DNA of 64,000 nt from Mesorhizobium loti (lineage in GTDB: Bacteria > Pseudomonadota > Alphaproteobacteria > Rhizobiales > Rhizobiaceae): positions 60,501 to 124,500 of the forward strand of contig NZ_PJRO01000007.1 in assembly GCF_002858745.1 (NCBI RefSeq), given 5' to 3'. This document shows positions 54,577-63,668 of this stretch, one piece after another (within the stretch, counting starts at the first letter, position 1; the number at the start of each line of letters is the position of its first letter). The position numbers were made by a program, and so were the translations under genes. The notes beneath the pieces are model-generated. The model searched no databases and was not told the origin of the DNA. It worked only from the letters and a program-made list of their open reading frames with translations.

Positions 54577-55404
54577 TTATTTGACAGCACCGAGGGCAAG
54601 GCCCCGGACGAGATAGCGCTGCAGCCAGGCAAACAGCACCGCCACCGGCAAGGTCGCCAGCAGCGCGGCTGCCATGACGTGATGCCATTCGATGGTATAG
54701 CGGCCGGCGACCAGCGCGAACACCTGGATGGGCAGTGTGTAATTCTCCTGGCTGCGCAGGATGGTCAACGCGATGATGAACTCGTTCCAGGCATTGATGA
54801 AGGTGAAGATGGCGGTCACCGCGATCGCCGGCAGGCACAGCGGCAGGAACACCTTGCGCAAGGTGAGCCAGCGGCTGGCGCCCTCCGTCCAGGCAGCCTC
54901 CTCGAGATCGCGCGGAATGGTGTCGAAATAGCTCTGCAGCATCCACACGTTGAACGCGACGTTGAAGGCCATGTAGACGACGCCGACGGCGGTCGTGCTT
55001 TCGATCAGGCCCCAGGCGGCGATCAGGCGGAACAGGCCGAGCACCAGCACGATGGACGAGATCATCTGCGAGACGAGCAGGAACTGCCGCATCGCGCCAT
55101 GGCCGGCAAAACGGAAGCGCGACATGGCATAGGCGGCGGGAATGGCAACGATAATGGCGCCGACTGTCGCCAGCACCGACACATAGAGCGAATTGAGCAA
55201 GGCGCGGCCGAAGCCCGTCGCCACCCACATGTCGGCGAAATTCGACCAGCGGAATTCGCTCGGCCACCAGGTCGGCGACAGCACTTCAGGGCGCGGCTTG
55301 ACGGCGGTCAAAAACATCACCGCGAAGGGGAATAGCGTCACCACGATCAGTGGCGACAAAAGCAGCCAGGCGACGACTGAGCGGATCAGCTTGCTTTTCT
55401 TCAT
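54577..55404 (-). CDS. Carbohydrate ABC transporter permease (MalG-like)
   Basis: A 275-residue protein with six transmembrane helices. The EAA loop is [27 protein letters not shown], which matches the E-A-A-x3-G-x9-I-x-L-P consensus of sugar permeases. [20 protein letters not shown] and [16 protein letters not shown] are typical of the MalG subgroup. It starts inside the stop of the first permease gene (ATGA at 55401) and pairs with it as the inner-membrane channel. The ATP-binding subunit is encoded on the other strand at 58720. Confidence 0.9.
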   Translation of the reverse strand: MKKSKLIRSVVAWLLLSPLIVVTLFPFAVMFLTAVKPRPEVLSPTWWPSEFRWSNFADMWVATGFGRALLNSLYVSVLATVGAIIVAIPAAYAMSRFRFAGHGAMRQFLLVSQMISSIVLVLGLFRLIAAWGLIESTTAVGVVYMAFNVAFNVWMLQSYFDTIPRDLEEAAWTEGASRWLTLRKVFLPLCLPAIAVTAIFTFINAWNEFIIALTILRSQENYTLPIQVFALVAGRYTIEWHHVMAAALLATLPVAVLFAWLQRYLVRGLALGAVK

Positions 55405-56270
55405 GCTTCCCGCTCCCGCATGGCCAGACGCACATAGATCATGGTGAAGACGAGCAGGATCGCGAACATCACGAGCGAAACGGCCGATGCCTCGCCGAGT
55501 TTCCCGACACGGAAGGCCAGCTTGTAGAGATAGGTCACCAGAATGTCCGTGGAGTTGGCCGGCCCGCCCTGCGTCATCACCCAGATGATGGGGAAGGAAT
55601 TGAAGACGTAGATCATGTTCAGCACGATGGCGATGTTGATGAACGGCTTCAGCAGCGGCAGCGTGATGGTGCGGAACTGCTGCCAGGCGGAAGCACCTTC
55701 GAGAGCAGCCGCCTCGTAAAGATCGTCCGGGATCGAGGAGAGGCCGCCGAGGAAGATGGTGACGGTGAACGGCACGGTGACCAGGATGCCGATCAGCACC
55801 TGCATCGGGAAGGCCGTGCCGGCGCTGGCCAGCCACTGGATGTTCTGGTCGATGATGCCAAGGCCCGTGAGCGCCGAATTCAGCATGCCGCTTTCGCCGT
55901 TCAGCGCCCAGCGCCAGACCACGGCTGTCATGGTCAGCGATACCGCCCAGGGCAAAAGGATGATGACGCGGGCAAGGCTGCGGCCATAAAAATCCGAGTT
56001 GAGGATCATCGCCACAGGGATGGACAGGATCAGCGCGCCGGCGACGACCGAAAGCGTCCACAGGCCAGTGCGCCAGAGTGCTGCCATGAAATCGGGATCG
56101 CCGGCCAGCGCTGTGAAATTGGCCAGCCCGCTGAAATCGCGCAGCTGGCCGAAGCGGCTGACGTCATGGGTCGAGATCTGGACCAGGTCGTAGACCGGCC
56201 AGAAAATCACCACCGCCGCCAGGAACAGGCTGGGCAGGATGAGCAGATAAGGCAGCGCGCGATTATGCAT
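55401..56270 (-). CDS. Carbohydrate ABC transporter permease (MalF/UgpA-like)
   Basis: A 289-residue protein with six helices ([22 protein letters not shown] at the front). The EAA loop is [27 protein letters not shown]. It overlaps the second permease by four bases. A RIME-like repeat separates it from the substrate-binding gene upstream. It is the first of the two permeases of a disaccharide or oligosaccharide uptake system, judged by the family. Confidence 0.9.
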   Translation of the reverse strand: MHNRALPYLLILPSLFLAAVVIFWPVYDLVQISTHDVSRFGQLRDFSGLANFTALAGDPDFMAALWRTGLWTLSVVAGALILSIPVAMILNSDFYGRSLARVIILLPWAVSLTMTAVVWRWALNGESGMLNSALTGLGIIDQNIQWLASAGTAFPMQVLIGILVTVPFTVTIFLGGLSSIPDDLYEAAALEGASAWQQFRTITLPLLKPFINIAIVLNMIYVFNSFPIIWVMTQGGPANSTDILVTYLYKLAFRVGKLGEASAVSLVMFAILLVFTMIYVRLAMREREA

Positions 56271-56320
56271 GCGGGCCGATCAGGGATATCATCAACGGAA
56301 AGACCTCAAAGTTTGATGTT

Positions 56321-56493
56321 TGCGCTGCCCCTCATCGCCCTGCCGGGCACTTTCTCCCCGTGAATGGGGAGAAGGACACGCGTCAACGATTTCGCCAATT
56401 GTCGACATTGCAGAACGAGCGCCTGCCGGCGGCCTGCTCTCCTCTCCCCGTTCCCGGGGAGAGGATGCCGGCAGGCAGGTGAGAGGCGGCGCA
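56321..56493. repeat. RIME-like intergenic mosaic repeat
   Basis: The ends TGCGCTGCCCCTCATCGCCC and CAGGTGAGAGGCGGCGCA are imperfect inverted repeats. Inside lie two hairpins: CTCCCCGTGAATGGGGAG at about 56352 and CTCTCCCCGTTCCCGGGGAG at about 56441. This is the layout of the rhizobial intergenic mosaic elements (RIME), which insert between genes. It lies in the middle of the ABC operon, and its two hairpins could stabilise the upstream substrate-binding message or cause partial termination. Confidence 0.8.
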
Positions 56494-56522
56494 GACAGTC
56501 CAGTTTCTCTCACGCGGCCGAA

Positions 56523-57752
56523 CTACTTCTTCAGGACGCCGTTTGCCTTGGCGGCGGCATCCTTCAGCGTTGCTTCCGGCTCGCCCTGGCCGAGATAGAT
56601 CTTCTGGACGGCATCGGAGGTGATCTGCGCAATCTCTTCCCAGCCCGGAATGACTGGCGCGAAGCGGGCCTCGGGCAGCAGCGCAGTGAAAGCGGCCAAC
56701 CCTGCGTCCTTGGTGTAATAATCCATCTTCGCCTCTTCCTTGTTGACCGGCAGCAGGCCCTCGTTCTGGGTGAACTTGGCGCGCTGTTCGGTCGAGAACA
56801 GGAAGTCGAGCAGCTTCCAGGCCTCTTCCTTGTTCTTGGAGTTCTTGAACATGATGATGGAGTCGGTGACGCCATAGGTGCCACGGGCGCCGGTCGGTCC
56901 GGCCGGGATCGCCGCTACGCCATATTTCAGGGTGGGCGCCTCTTCCTTGATCTGGTTCATCATGAAGGGGGCGGTGATCATCATGCCGACCTTACCCTGC
57001 TTGAACAGGGCCATGACGTCCTCACGGTTCATCGAGGTGACGCCCGGCTGGGTCAGGCCTTCGTCGATCATCGACTTGTAGAGCTTGGCGGCTTCCAGCG
57101 CACCCGGCGTGCTCAGGCCCGACGTGCCGTCCTTGTTGAGGATCTCGGTGCCGAATGACCACATCCCGTAATAATAATAGACGTCGGTCTCGATCTCCTT
57201 GCCCTGGATGCCGTAGCCGAAGGCGCCGTTCGCCTTGATCTTGCGGGCATCCTCCTGCAGCTCGACCCAGGTCGCCGGCGGATTGGCGATACCGGCCTTA
57301 TCGAACAGTTCCTTGTTGTAATACATGGCGCGCGCGGAAGCGGCGATCGGCAGGCCGTAGGTCTTACCTTCCATGATCGACGGCGACAGGAAGGTCTCGA
57401 TGAAGCGACCCTTGAAATCGGGCGTCAGATACTGGTCGAGCGGCTCGGCAACACCCTGCTGCACGAAATCGATCAGCCAGCGCGTGCCGATGATCGAAAG
57501 GTCCGCATTGGTGCCGGCGGTGATGTCGGTGGTCAGCTTTTGCAGCAGCACGTCCCACGGCACGATTTCGAACTTCAGCGTCGTGCCGGGATTGGCTGCC
57601 TCGAACTCCTTCTTGACCTCCTCGAAATAGGGGCCGGTCTTCGAAGAGTATTCCGCGACGGTCACGCGCACCTCGCCCGCATCGGCCTGCGCGGCCACCG
57701 CCAACATGCTCAACCCGGCCAGAAGGCCGGCAGTCCATCGTGCCAGTTTCAT
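56523..57752 (-). CDS. Sugar ABC transporter substrate-binding protein
   Basis: A 409-residue protein with a signal peptide (TAGLLAGLSMLAVAAQADA). The mature front EVRVTVAEYSSKTGPYFEEV and VPWDVLLQKLTTDITAGTNADLSIIG are typical of family 1 (MalE-like) sugar-binding proteins. The end has FPQ-like lobes rich in Lys and Ala. It catches the substrate in the periplasm and hands it to the permeases. GGGAGAG lies before the ATG. It is the first gene of the leftward operon and starts from the divergent promoter region shared with the SDR gene. Confidence 0.9.
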   Translation of the reverse strand: MKLARWTAGLLAGLSMLAVAAQADAGEVRVTVAEYSSKTGPYFEEVKKEFEAANPGTTLKFEIVPWDVLLQKLTTDITAGTNADLSIIGTRWLIDFVQQGVAEPLDQYLTPDFKGRFIETFLSPSIMEGKTYGLPIAASARAMYYNKELFDKAGIANPPATWVELQEDARKIKANGAFGYGIQGKEIETDVYYYYGMWSFGTEILNKDGTSGLSTPGALEAAKLYKSMIDEGLTQPGVTSMNREDVMALFKQGKVGMMITAPFMMNQIKEEAPTLKYGVAAIPAGPTGARGTYGVTDSIIMFKNSKNKEEAWKLLDFLFSTEQRAKFTQNEGLLPVNKEEAKMDYYTKDAGLAAFTALLPEARFAPVIPGWEEIAQITSDAVQKIYLGQGEPEATLKDAAAKANGVLKK

Positions 57753-57949
57753 AAACTCTCTCCCATTGTCATTGCGGGCCCACCGTCATTGCGGACCGAT
57801 GCCCCGAGCAGCAACATGTGGCTTTTGCCTTCATGTTATTTTCCTACATTATCGCTGAAAATCCACCTTTCAAGCAGATTTTTCTGTTGCTTAATTACAT
57901 TTTTGATCCCATTTTCGCCTCAGCCAGGTTGGAGGAGACAGCGCGGGCG
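57753..57949. promoter_or_regulatory. Divergent promoter region with candidate RpiR operator
   Basis: The 197-bp region separates the two operons. A perfect inverted repeat ATTTTC-N13-GAAAAT lies at 57838-57862 in an AT-rich stretch (57831-57910), a plausible operator for the RpiR-type regulator encoded at 59778. A second AT-rich segment follows. GGAGGAG for the SDR gene lies at 57931. Confidence 0.5.
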
Positions 57950-58717
57950 ATGTCCAATACGGAATTCCAGGGCAAGACCGTGGTGATCACCGGAGCCGGC
58001 GGTGGGCTGGGCTCGGCGCTGGTGGCGCTGTTCGCCGAACGCGGCGCGCGGGTGGTCGGCTGTGACCAGTCGCTCGAGGCCCTGAGCAGTGTGGCGATCG
58101 CCTCCCGCCATGTCTTCGACCTGGCCAAGCGCGAGGAGATGGAGGCCGCCGCAAGCGCAATCGTCGCGCAGGACGGCGTGCCCGATATCCTGATCAACAA
58201 TGCCGGCTGGACCCGTGCCGAGACGCTGACGGCGCTCAACGCCGCAACCATCGAACGCGAGCTCGACCTCAATCTCACCGGCGTCATGACCTTTGCCGAT
58301 CCGCTGACCAAAGCGATGGCAAAGCGCGGCAGTGGCAGCGTCGTCTTCGTTTCGTCGGTCAACGCCATCGCGCATTTCGGCAACCCGGCCTATGCCGCCG
58401 CCAAGGCCGGCATCAACGCCTATGCCAAGGCGATCGCGGTTGAACTTGGTCGCAGCGGAGTGCGTGCCAATGTCGTCTGCCCCGGCTCGATCCGCACCGC
58501 CGCCTGGGATCACCGGCTGGAGAAGAACCCGGAGGTTCTCGGCAAGCTGAAGCGGCTCTACCCGCTCGGCCGCATCGTCGAGGCGCGCGAAGTGGCCGAG
58601 GCCGTCGTCTTCCTGGCGTCGTCGCGTTCCTCGGGTATCACCGGCGTGGTGATGCCGGTCGATGCCGGCCTGACGGCAGGCTTCCTGCCCTTCATCGACG
58701 ATATCCTGGGAGGTTAG
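57950..58717 (+). CDS. Short-chain dehydrogenase/reductase
   Basis: A 255-residue classical SDR: the Rossmann motif VVITGAGGGLGSAL, the N-N-A-G motif at INNAGWTR, catalytic Ser in VVFVSSVNAIAHFG and Y-x-x-x-K in PAYAAAKAGINAYA. The end GVVMPVDAGLTAG is typical. It uses NAD(P) and a sugar or alcohol as substrate, most likely a step in breakdown of the imported compound. The ATG at 57950 has GGAGGAG upstream; the longer frame into the promoter region is not used. The ABC ATPase gene starts two bases after its stop. Confidence 0.88.
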   Translation: MSNTEFQGKTVVITGAGGGLGSALVALFAERGARVVGCDQSLEALSSVAIASRHVFDLAKREEMEAAASAIVAQDGVPDILINNAGWTRAETLTALNAATIERELDLNLTGVMTFADPLTKAMAKRGSGSVVFVSSVNAIAHFGNPAYAAAKAGINAYAKAIAVELGRSGVRANVVCPGSIRTAAWDHRLEKNPEVLGKLKRLYPLGRIVEAREVAEAVVFLASSRSSGITGVVMPVDAGLTAGFLPFIDDILGG

Positions 58718-58719
58718 CC

Positions 58720-59781
58720 ATGACCGATGTCTCGTTCCGGGGCCTGTCGAAATCATACGGCCAGCATAGTATCCTCGAGGACATCAACCTGGAGATCGCC
58801 GGTGGCGAATTCGTCGTGCTGGTCGGCCCGTCCGGCTGCGGCAAGTCCACGCTGCTGCGCATGCTGGCGGGGCTGGAAACGATCACCTCCGGCGACCTTC
58901 TTGTCGGCGGCGTGCGTTCCAACGATCTGCCGCCGCAGAAGCGCAACATCGCCATGGTGTTCCAGTCCTACGCGCTGTTCCCGCATCTGAAAGCGTCGCA
59001 GAACATCGGCTTCGGCCCGAAGATCCGTGGTGAAAGCGCGCCGGTGGTCGAGGAAAAGGTCAAGAAGGCTTCCGGCATCCTGAACCTGTTCTCCTATCTC
59101 GACCGCTATCCGCGCCAGCTCTCCGGCGGCCAGCGCCAGCGTGTCGCGATGGGCCGCGCCATCGTACGCGAACCTTCCGTGTTCCTGTTCGATGAGCCGC
59201 TTTCAAACCTTGACGCGCAGTTGCGCGTGCAGATGCGCGTCGAGATCAAGGCGCTGCACCAGCGGCTCAAATCTACCATCGTCTATGTCACACACGATCA
59301 GATCGAGGCCATGACCATGGCCGATCGCATCGTGGTGATGGACAAGGGCCGCATCCAGCAGGTCGGCAGGCCGCTCGATCTCTATGACAAACCGGCAAAC
59401 AAATTCGTCGCCTCCTTCATTGGCTCGCCATCGATGAGTTTCGTTTCCGGCGCGCTGAAATCGCAACCGGACGGCATTTGGTTCGAGCCCTCGGGCGGCG
59501 GCAAGCTGAAACTCAGCAACGATCGCGCGGCCTCGGGAATGGTAGAAGCCGGCATCCGCCCGGAACATTTCTTCGTCGGCGGCGACGGCTCCGTCAGCGT
59601 GCGCGTCGACGTGGTCGAGCCGACAGGCTCGGAAACCCATGTCTATGGCGCGATCGGCAACGACTCGGTGCGTGCGGTGTTCCGCGACCGCATTGCAGTC
59701 AAACCCGGCGACCGGCTGCCGGTCAGCGTCGCACCCGGCAACATCCACCTGTTCGACACGGCGACAGGCCTGCCGCTGTGA
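58720..59781 (+). CDS. Sugar ABC transporter ATPase (UgpC/MalK-like)
   Basis: A 353-residue protein: Walker A GPSGCGKSTLLRMLAG at about 37, Q-loop VFQSYALFPHL, signature LSGGQRQRVAMGRAIVREP, Walker B VFLFDEPLSNLDAQLR and the switch VTHDQIEAMTMADRI. The C-terminal 110 residues form the TOBE/OB-fold regulatory domain (AGIRPEHFFVGG ... VVEPTGSETHVYG). It should serve the divergently transcribed permeases. The stop overlaps the GTG of the regulator gene. Confidence 0.93.
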   Translation: MTDVSFRGLSKSYGQHSILEDINLEIAGGEFVVLVGPSGCGKSTLLRMLAGLETITSGDLLVGGVRSNDLPPQKRNIAMVFQSYALFPHLKASQNIGFGPKIRGESAPVVEEKVKKASGILNLFSYLDRYPRQLSGGQRQRVAMGRAIVREPSVFLFDEPLSNLDAQLRVQMRVEIKALHQRLKSTIVYVTHDQIEAMTMADRIVVMDKGRIQQVGRPLDLYDKPANKFVASFIGSPSMSFVSGALKSQPDGIWFEPSGGGKLKLSNDRAASGMVEAGIRPEHFFVGGDGSVSVRVDVVEPTGSETHVYGAIGNDSVRAVFRDRIAVKPGDRLPVSVAPGNIHLFDTATGLPL

Positions 59782-60659
59782 AGACACCGGCGGACATCAT
59801 CACCCGCCTGCAGATGATGGCGCAGGACGGCACCAAGGCGGATCGTCGGCTGGCGGGCATGGTGCTGTCCGATCCCGACTTTGTCTCCAAGGCGGCGATT
59901 TCCGAGATCGCCACGCGCGCCGGCATCAGCGAGCCGACCGTCACGCGCTTCTGCCGCAATCTCGGCTGCGACGGGTTGCGCGATTTCAAATTCTACCTCG
60001 CCCAGGCCATCGCCATCGGCGGCCAGTATCTTTCAGCAGAGCCACCCGGCAGCGACGTGCGTGACCAGCGCATCGCCGCCGCCATCACCGAAGCGGCGAT
60101 CGCCGCGATCCAGCGCGCCAGCGCCATGCTGCCGATGGCGAAGCTGATCGAGATCGCCGAACGCATCGCCGTTTCCGGCAACATCCTGTGCATCGGCTCC
60201 GGCGGCATCTCATCTATGATGGCGACCGAAATGCAGAACCGGCTGTTCCGTCTCGGGCTCTCGGCACTGGCGCAGGTCGACGGACAACTGCAGCGCATGT
60301 ATGCCTCGGTGGCGACGCCCGAAACCACGGTGCTTGCCTTTTCCGTCTCCGGCTATGCGCGCTCGACCGTCGAAGCCATCCAGGTGGCCCGGCAGTATGG
60401 TGCCACCACAGTTGCCGTCACCCCGCCGGATTCAGCGCTGGCCAAGGCCGCAGAGACGCTGATCCCGTTCCAGTCGCTCGAAGACGGTAACATCTACAAG
60501 CCGACCTCTTCGCGCTACGCCCTGCTGGCCATCCTCGACATCATCGCCACCGCGACCGCCGAAGCGCGTGGACCGAAGGCGCTGGAAAATCTGCGCCGGA
60601 TCAAGCAAAGCGTTTACACACTGAAAGTGGCCGACCCGCGCCTGCCGCTGGGGGACTGA
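59778..60659 (+). CDS. RpiR/MurR-family transcriptional regulator
   Basis: A 293-residue protein. The N-terminal HTH includes ISEIATRAGISEPTVTRFCRNLGCDGLRDFKFYL, the signature of the RpiR family. The SIS domain (about 120-250) contains ILCIGSGGISSMMATEMQNR and VLAFSVSGYARSTVEAIQVARQYGAT, which bind phosphosugars. GTG at 59778 overlaps the upstream stop. It probably controls both divergent operons by sensing a phosphorylated sugar intermediate. Confidence 0.9.
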   Translation: MKTPADIITRLQMMAQDGTKADRRLAGMVLSDPDFVSKAAISEIATRAGISEPTVTRFCRNLGCDGLRDFKFYLAQAIAIGGQYLSAEPPGSDVRDQRIAAAITEAAIAAIQRASAMLPMAKLIEIAERIAVSGNILCIGSGGISSMMATEMQNRLFRLGLSALAQVDGQLQRMYASVATPETTVLAFSVSGYARSTVEAIQVARQYGATTVAVTPPDSALAKAAETLIPFQSLEDGNIYKPTSSRYALLAILDIIATATAEARGPKALENLRRIKQSVYTLKVADPRLPLGD

Positions 60660-60661
60660 CC

Positions 60662-62059
60662 GTGGCACCCTTCTCTCCAGTTCGCGAGACGGCAGAAACT
60701 CCGGCAGCCTTGGGCGCCACCTTCCCGCGCGAGTTTCTATTCGGAGTTGCCACCGCTGCCTATCAGATCGAAGGCGCCCTCACCGAAGACGGGCGTGGCG
60801 AGTCGGTCTGGGATCGTTTCCTGCGCCAGCCCGGACTTGTGGTGGACGGCAGCGACGGCGCCATCGCAGCCGACCACTATCATCGCTGGCGCGAGGATCT
60901 CGGCATCATGACCGGGCTCGGCCTCGGCGCCTATCGTTTCTCCATTTCCTGGTCGAGGGTCCAGCCAACCGGTAGCGGCGCGGTCAATAAAGCGGGGCTC
61001 GCCTTCTACGATCGTCTCGTCGACGGCCTTCTGGAGCGGAACATCGAACCCGTCGCCACGCTTTTCCATTCCGACATGCCTGTCGCGCTGATGGACAATG
61101 GAGGCTGGCGCGCACGCGAGACGAGCGCGCGCTTCGGCGATTTCGCGGAGCATGTCGCAAGGAGGATCGGCGACCGTGTCGGCAACTGGTTCACCATTGC
61201 CGAACCTTATACCTTGATGCGCCATAGCTATGTGCTCGGCGAGCACGCGCCCGGCCTTCGCTTGTCGACCGGCGCGGCGCTGCCGGTGATGCACCATCTT
61301 CTGCTTGGCCACGGTCTTGCCACGCGGGCAATCCGCTCGCATTCCAAGGCGAGAGTTGGTCTGACCAACCATTCCTCGCCTTGCCGGCCTGTTTCGCAGG
61401 CGGCCGAAGACGTCGCGGCGAACACGATGTTCGACACGCTGCGCAACCATCTCGTCACCGATGCCGTGCTGCTCGGCCGCTATCCGACGGAACTGGAAGC
61501 CCTTCCCCATGCCGACTGGTCGGCGGTTCGGGAGGCCGATTTCGAGATCATCAAGACCCCGATCGACTGGCTCGGCCTGACCTATTTCCACCCGATCGCG
61601 GTGAGCCCACCCGCCTCACGCGGACCCGAGCCCTTCGATATCGCCGTGACCGGCGGGGAGCCGGAAACAACCATGGGATGGCCGATCGTACCGGCCGGCC
61701 TCGGCGAGGTCCTGACCGCACTCCGTGACCGTTATGGCGACAGTCTGCCACCGATCGTCATCACAGAGAATGGCTGCTCCATGCCGGACCAGCTCTCCAA
61801 GGACGGGCGCGTCGACGACCAGCAGAGGATCCGCTTCCTTGCGGGCCATCTGAAAGTCCTTGCCGAGGCGATACAGTCCGGTATCCGCATCGACGGCTAC
61901 TTCATCTGGTCGTTCCTGGATCACTTCGAATGGGAACTTGGCTACACCAAGCGGTGGGGCATCGTGTATGTCGATTTCGACACCCAGCAACGAACGCTCA
62001 AGTCGAGTGCCCACTGGTATCGCGAATTGATCGAAGGCTGGCGGTCCGCCCAGGTTTGA
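60662..62059 (+). CDS. GH1-family glycosidase with altered active-site motifs
   Basis: A 465-residue GH1 (beta-glucosidase-type) protein with a GTG start: FLFGVATAAYQIEGALTEDGRG opens the fold, YRFSISWSRVQPTG is conserved, and the nucleophile motif is PIVITENGC. The acid/base region reads FTIAEPYTLMRHSY in place of the usual F-N-E-P, so the Glu is kept but the Asn is Ala. The H-W-D-L-P motif has become HSDMP. The C-terminal FIWSFLDHFEWELGYTKRWG also carries His for the usual Asn. The loss of the residues that hold the sugar 2-OH suggests an unusual glycone. It lies in a cluster with a PLP lyase and the M81 peptidase. Confidence 0.88.
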   Translation: MAPFSPVRETAETPAALGATFPREFLFGVATAAYQIEGALTEDGRGESVWDRFLRQPGLVVDGSDGAIAADHYHRWREDLGIMTGLGLGAYRFSISWSRVQPTGSGAVNKAGLAFYDRLVDGLLERNIEPVATLFHSDMPVALMDNGGWRARETSARFGDFAEHVARRIGDRVGNWFTIAEPYTLMRHSYVLGEHAPGLRLSTGAALPVMHHLLLGHGLATRAIRSHSKARVGLTNHSSPCRPVSQAAEDVAANTMFDTLRNHLVTDAVLLGRYPTELEALPHADWSAVREADFEIIKTPIDWLGLTYFHPIAVSPPASRGPEPFDIAVTGGEPETTMGWPIVPAGLGEVLTALRDRYGDSLPPIVITENGCSMPDQLSKDGRVDDQQRIRFLAGHLKVLAEAIQSGIRIDGYFIWSFLDHFEWELGYTKRWGIVYVDFDTQQRTLKSSAHWYRELIEGWRSAQV

Positions 62060-62096
62060 TAGATCGACCATCGTTTCTGCCGACGAGAGAGTGAAG

Positions 62097-63167
62097 ATGA
62101 GCCCACGCCCCAAGACCATTGCTGAAATCGACACGCCCGCCGTGCTGATCGACCTCGACCGCGCCGAACGCAACATCGCAAGCGCACAGAAGGCAGCAGA
62201 TGCCGCCGGGGTTAAGCTCAGGCCCCATATCAAGACGCACAAGTTGCCCTTCTTCGCCAAAAAGCAGGTCGAGGCGGGTGCGACCGGCATCACCTGCCAG
62301 AAGATCGGCGAAGCCGAGGTGATGGCCGACGCCGGGCTGACCGACATCTTCCTGCCCTACAACATCATCGGCAAGGCAAAGCTGGAACGACTGCTGGCGC
62401 TGCACAAGCGCATCACGCTTTCCGTCACCGCCGACAGCGCGACCACGATAACCGGTCTTGCCGGGACCTTCACCGATCCGGCACGACCGCTCAAGGTGCT
62501 GGTCGAATGCGATACGGGTGCTGCCCGCTGCGGCGTCCAGACCGCCGAGCAGGCGCTGGCGTTGGCCAGGCAGATCGACGCGGCAGCCGGCCTCGCCTTC
62601 GGCGGGCTGATGACCTATCCGGCGACCGGCGCTCCGGAAGACGCCGAAGCCTGGCTCGCCGCCGCGCGCGACCTGCTCGGACAAGAGGGCCTCGCCTGCG
62701 AGACCGTGACCAGCGGCGGCACGCCTGACATGTGGCGCAAGCAGGACACGGCCATCGTCACCGAATATCGGCCCGGCACCTATATCTACATGGACCGCTA
62801 CCAGGTGAAACAGGGTGCGGCCACAGCCGACGATTGCGCACTGACCGTGCTTGCCACCGTGGTCTCAGTGCCGACACCGACCCGTGCCATCCTCGACAGC
62901 GGCTCCAAGGCGCTCACCAGCGACCTGCTCGGCCTGCCCGACCATGGCGAGCTGGTCGGCATTCCGGGCGCCCGCGTGACAGCGCTCAGCGAAGAACACG
63001 GCAAGGTCGAGCTGACGGGCGGCGCGACGCTGGCGGTCGGCGACCGTGTGCGCGTGCTGCCGGACCATGCCTGCGTCGTCACCAACCTGTTCGACGAGGT
63101 CTATCTCGTTTCCGGTGACCGCGTCGTCGACGTTCTGCCGGTCGCCGCGCGCGGCAAACTTTCCTGA
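62097..63167 (+). CDS. D-threonine aldolase/D-serine dehydratase-like PLP enzyme
   Basis: A 356-residue fold-type III PLP protein: IDTPAVLIDLDRAERNI, then RPHIKTHKLPFF with the expected PLP lysine (Lys46), and LVECDTGAARCGVQT. ETVTSGGTPDMWR supplies the phosphate-binding loop. VRVLPDHACVV (H-A-C) holds the His and Cys that bind the metal in this family. Such enzymes cleave or dehydrate D-3-hydroxyamino acids. RidA, encoded at 54171, would clear the imine released by a dehydratase. ATG at 62097 was preferred to a GTG six bases earlier. Confidence 0.88.
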   Translation: MSPRPKTIAEIDTPAVLIDLDRAERNIASAQKAADAAGVKLRPHIKTHKLPFFAKKQVEAGATGITCQKIGEAEVMADAGLTDIFLPYNIIGKAKLERLLALHKRITLSVTADSATTITGLAGTFTDPARPLKVLVECDTGAARCGVQTAEQALALARQIDAAAGLAFGGLMTYPATGAPEDAEAWLAAARDLLGQEGLACETVTSGGTPDMWRKQDTAIVTEYRPGTYIYMDRYQVKQGAATADDCALTVLATVVSVPTPTRAILDSGSKALTSDLLGLPDHGELVGIPGARVTALSEEHGKVELTGGATLAVGDRVRVLPDHACVVTNLFDEVYLVSGDRVVDVLPVAARGKLS

Positions 63168-63194
63168 ACCCTTCTCCAGACGAACGGAGCCTTC

Positions 63195-63668
63195 ATGTCT
63201 GAAACCAAGAACCCATTTGCCAGCGACTCGGACCGCGCCTTCATCTGGGAAATGCTGATGCCGCGCGATTTCGAGGCCTTTGCCTCGCAGGACTGGTCGA
63301 TGGTGGCCGGCGATTTCGACGAGATGCGCTTCCTCGGCATCCATGCCCATAATTCGCCCAACCAGGACGACTGGAACGCCGCGTTCCCGACCCTGCAGGC
63401 CTATCGCGACGAGTGGCTGCGCCAGGCCGCCGAATCCGCTTCGGTCGCCTATGCCGAGCCATTGCCCTCGGCACTGCTCAAGGCGGTGACGCTCAACCGT
63501 ATCGACATCAACGGCAATGTCGCCGTCGCCCACAAGAAGTTCGACGGCACCGTGCCGCTGGCCGATGGCAGTGTTGATCGGCTGAACTGGCAGACCCTCT
63601 ATTTCTGCCGCAATAACGGCGACCGCTGGCGCATCACCGGCTTCGTCGGCTACATGAAATACCGCTGA
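63195..63668 (+). CDS. Unknown protein, NTF2-like in pattern
   Basis: A 157-residue soluble protein with no signal or membrane segment. DRAFIWEMLMPRDFEAFASQDWSMV opens with a helical segment like that of SnoaL/NTF2-like folds, and the end has NWQTLYFCRNNGDRWRITGFVGYM, matching the long twisted sheet of that fold. The middle has a helix FPTLQAYRDEWLRQAAES. No known catalytic set was recognised. It is the last gene of the rightward operon, 27 bases after the PLP enzyme, and possibly binds or isomerises an intermediate. Confidence 0.7.
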   Translation: MSETKNPFASDSDRAFIWEMLMPRDFEAFASQDWSMVAGDFDEMRFLGIHAHNSPNQDDWNAAFPTLQAYRDEWLRQAAESASVAYAEPLPSALLKAVTLNRIDINGNVAVAHKKFDGTVPLADGSVDRLNWQTLYFCRNNGDRWRITGFVGYMKYR

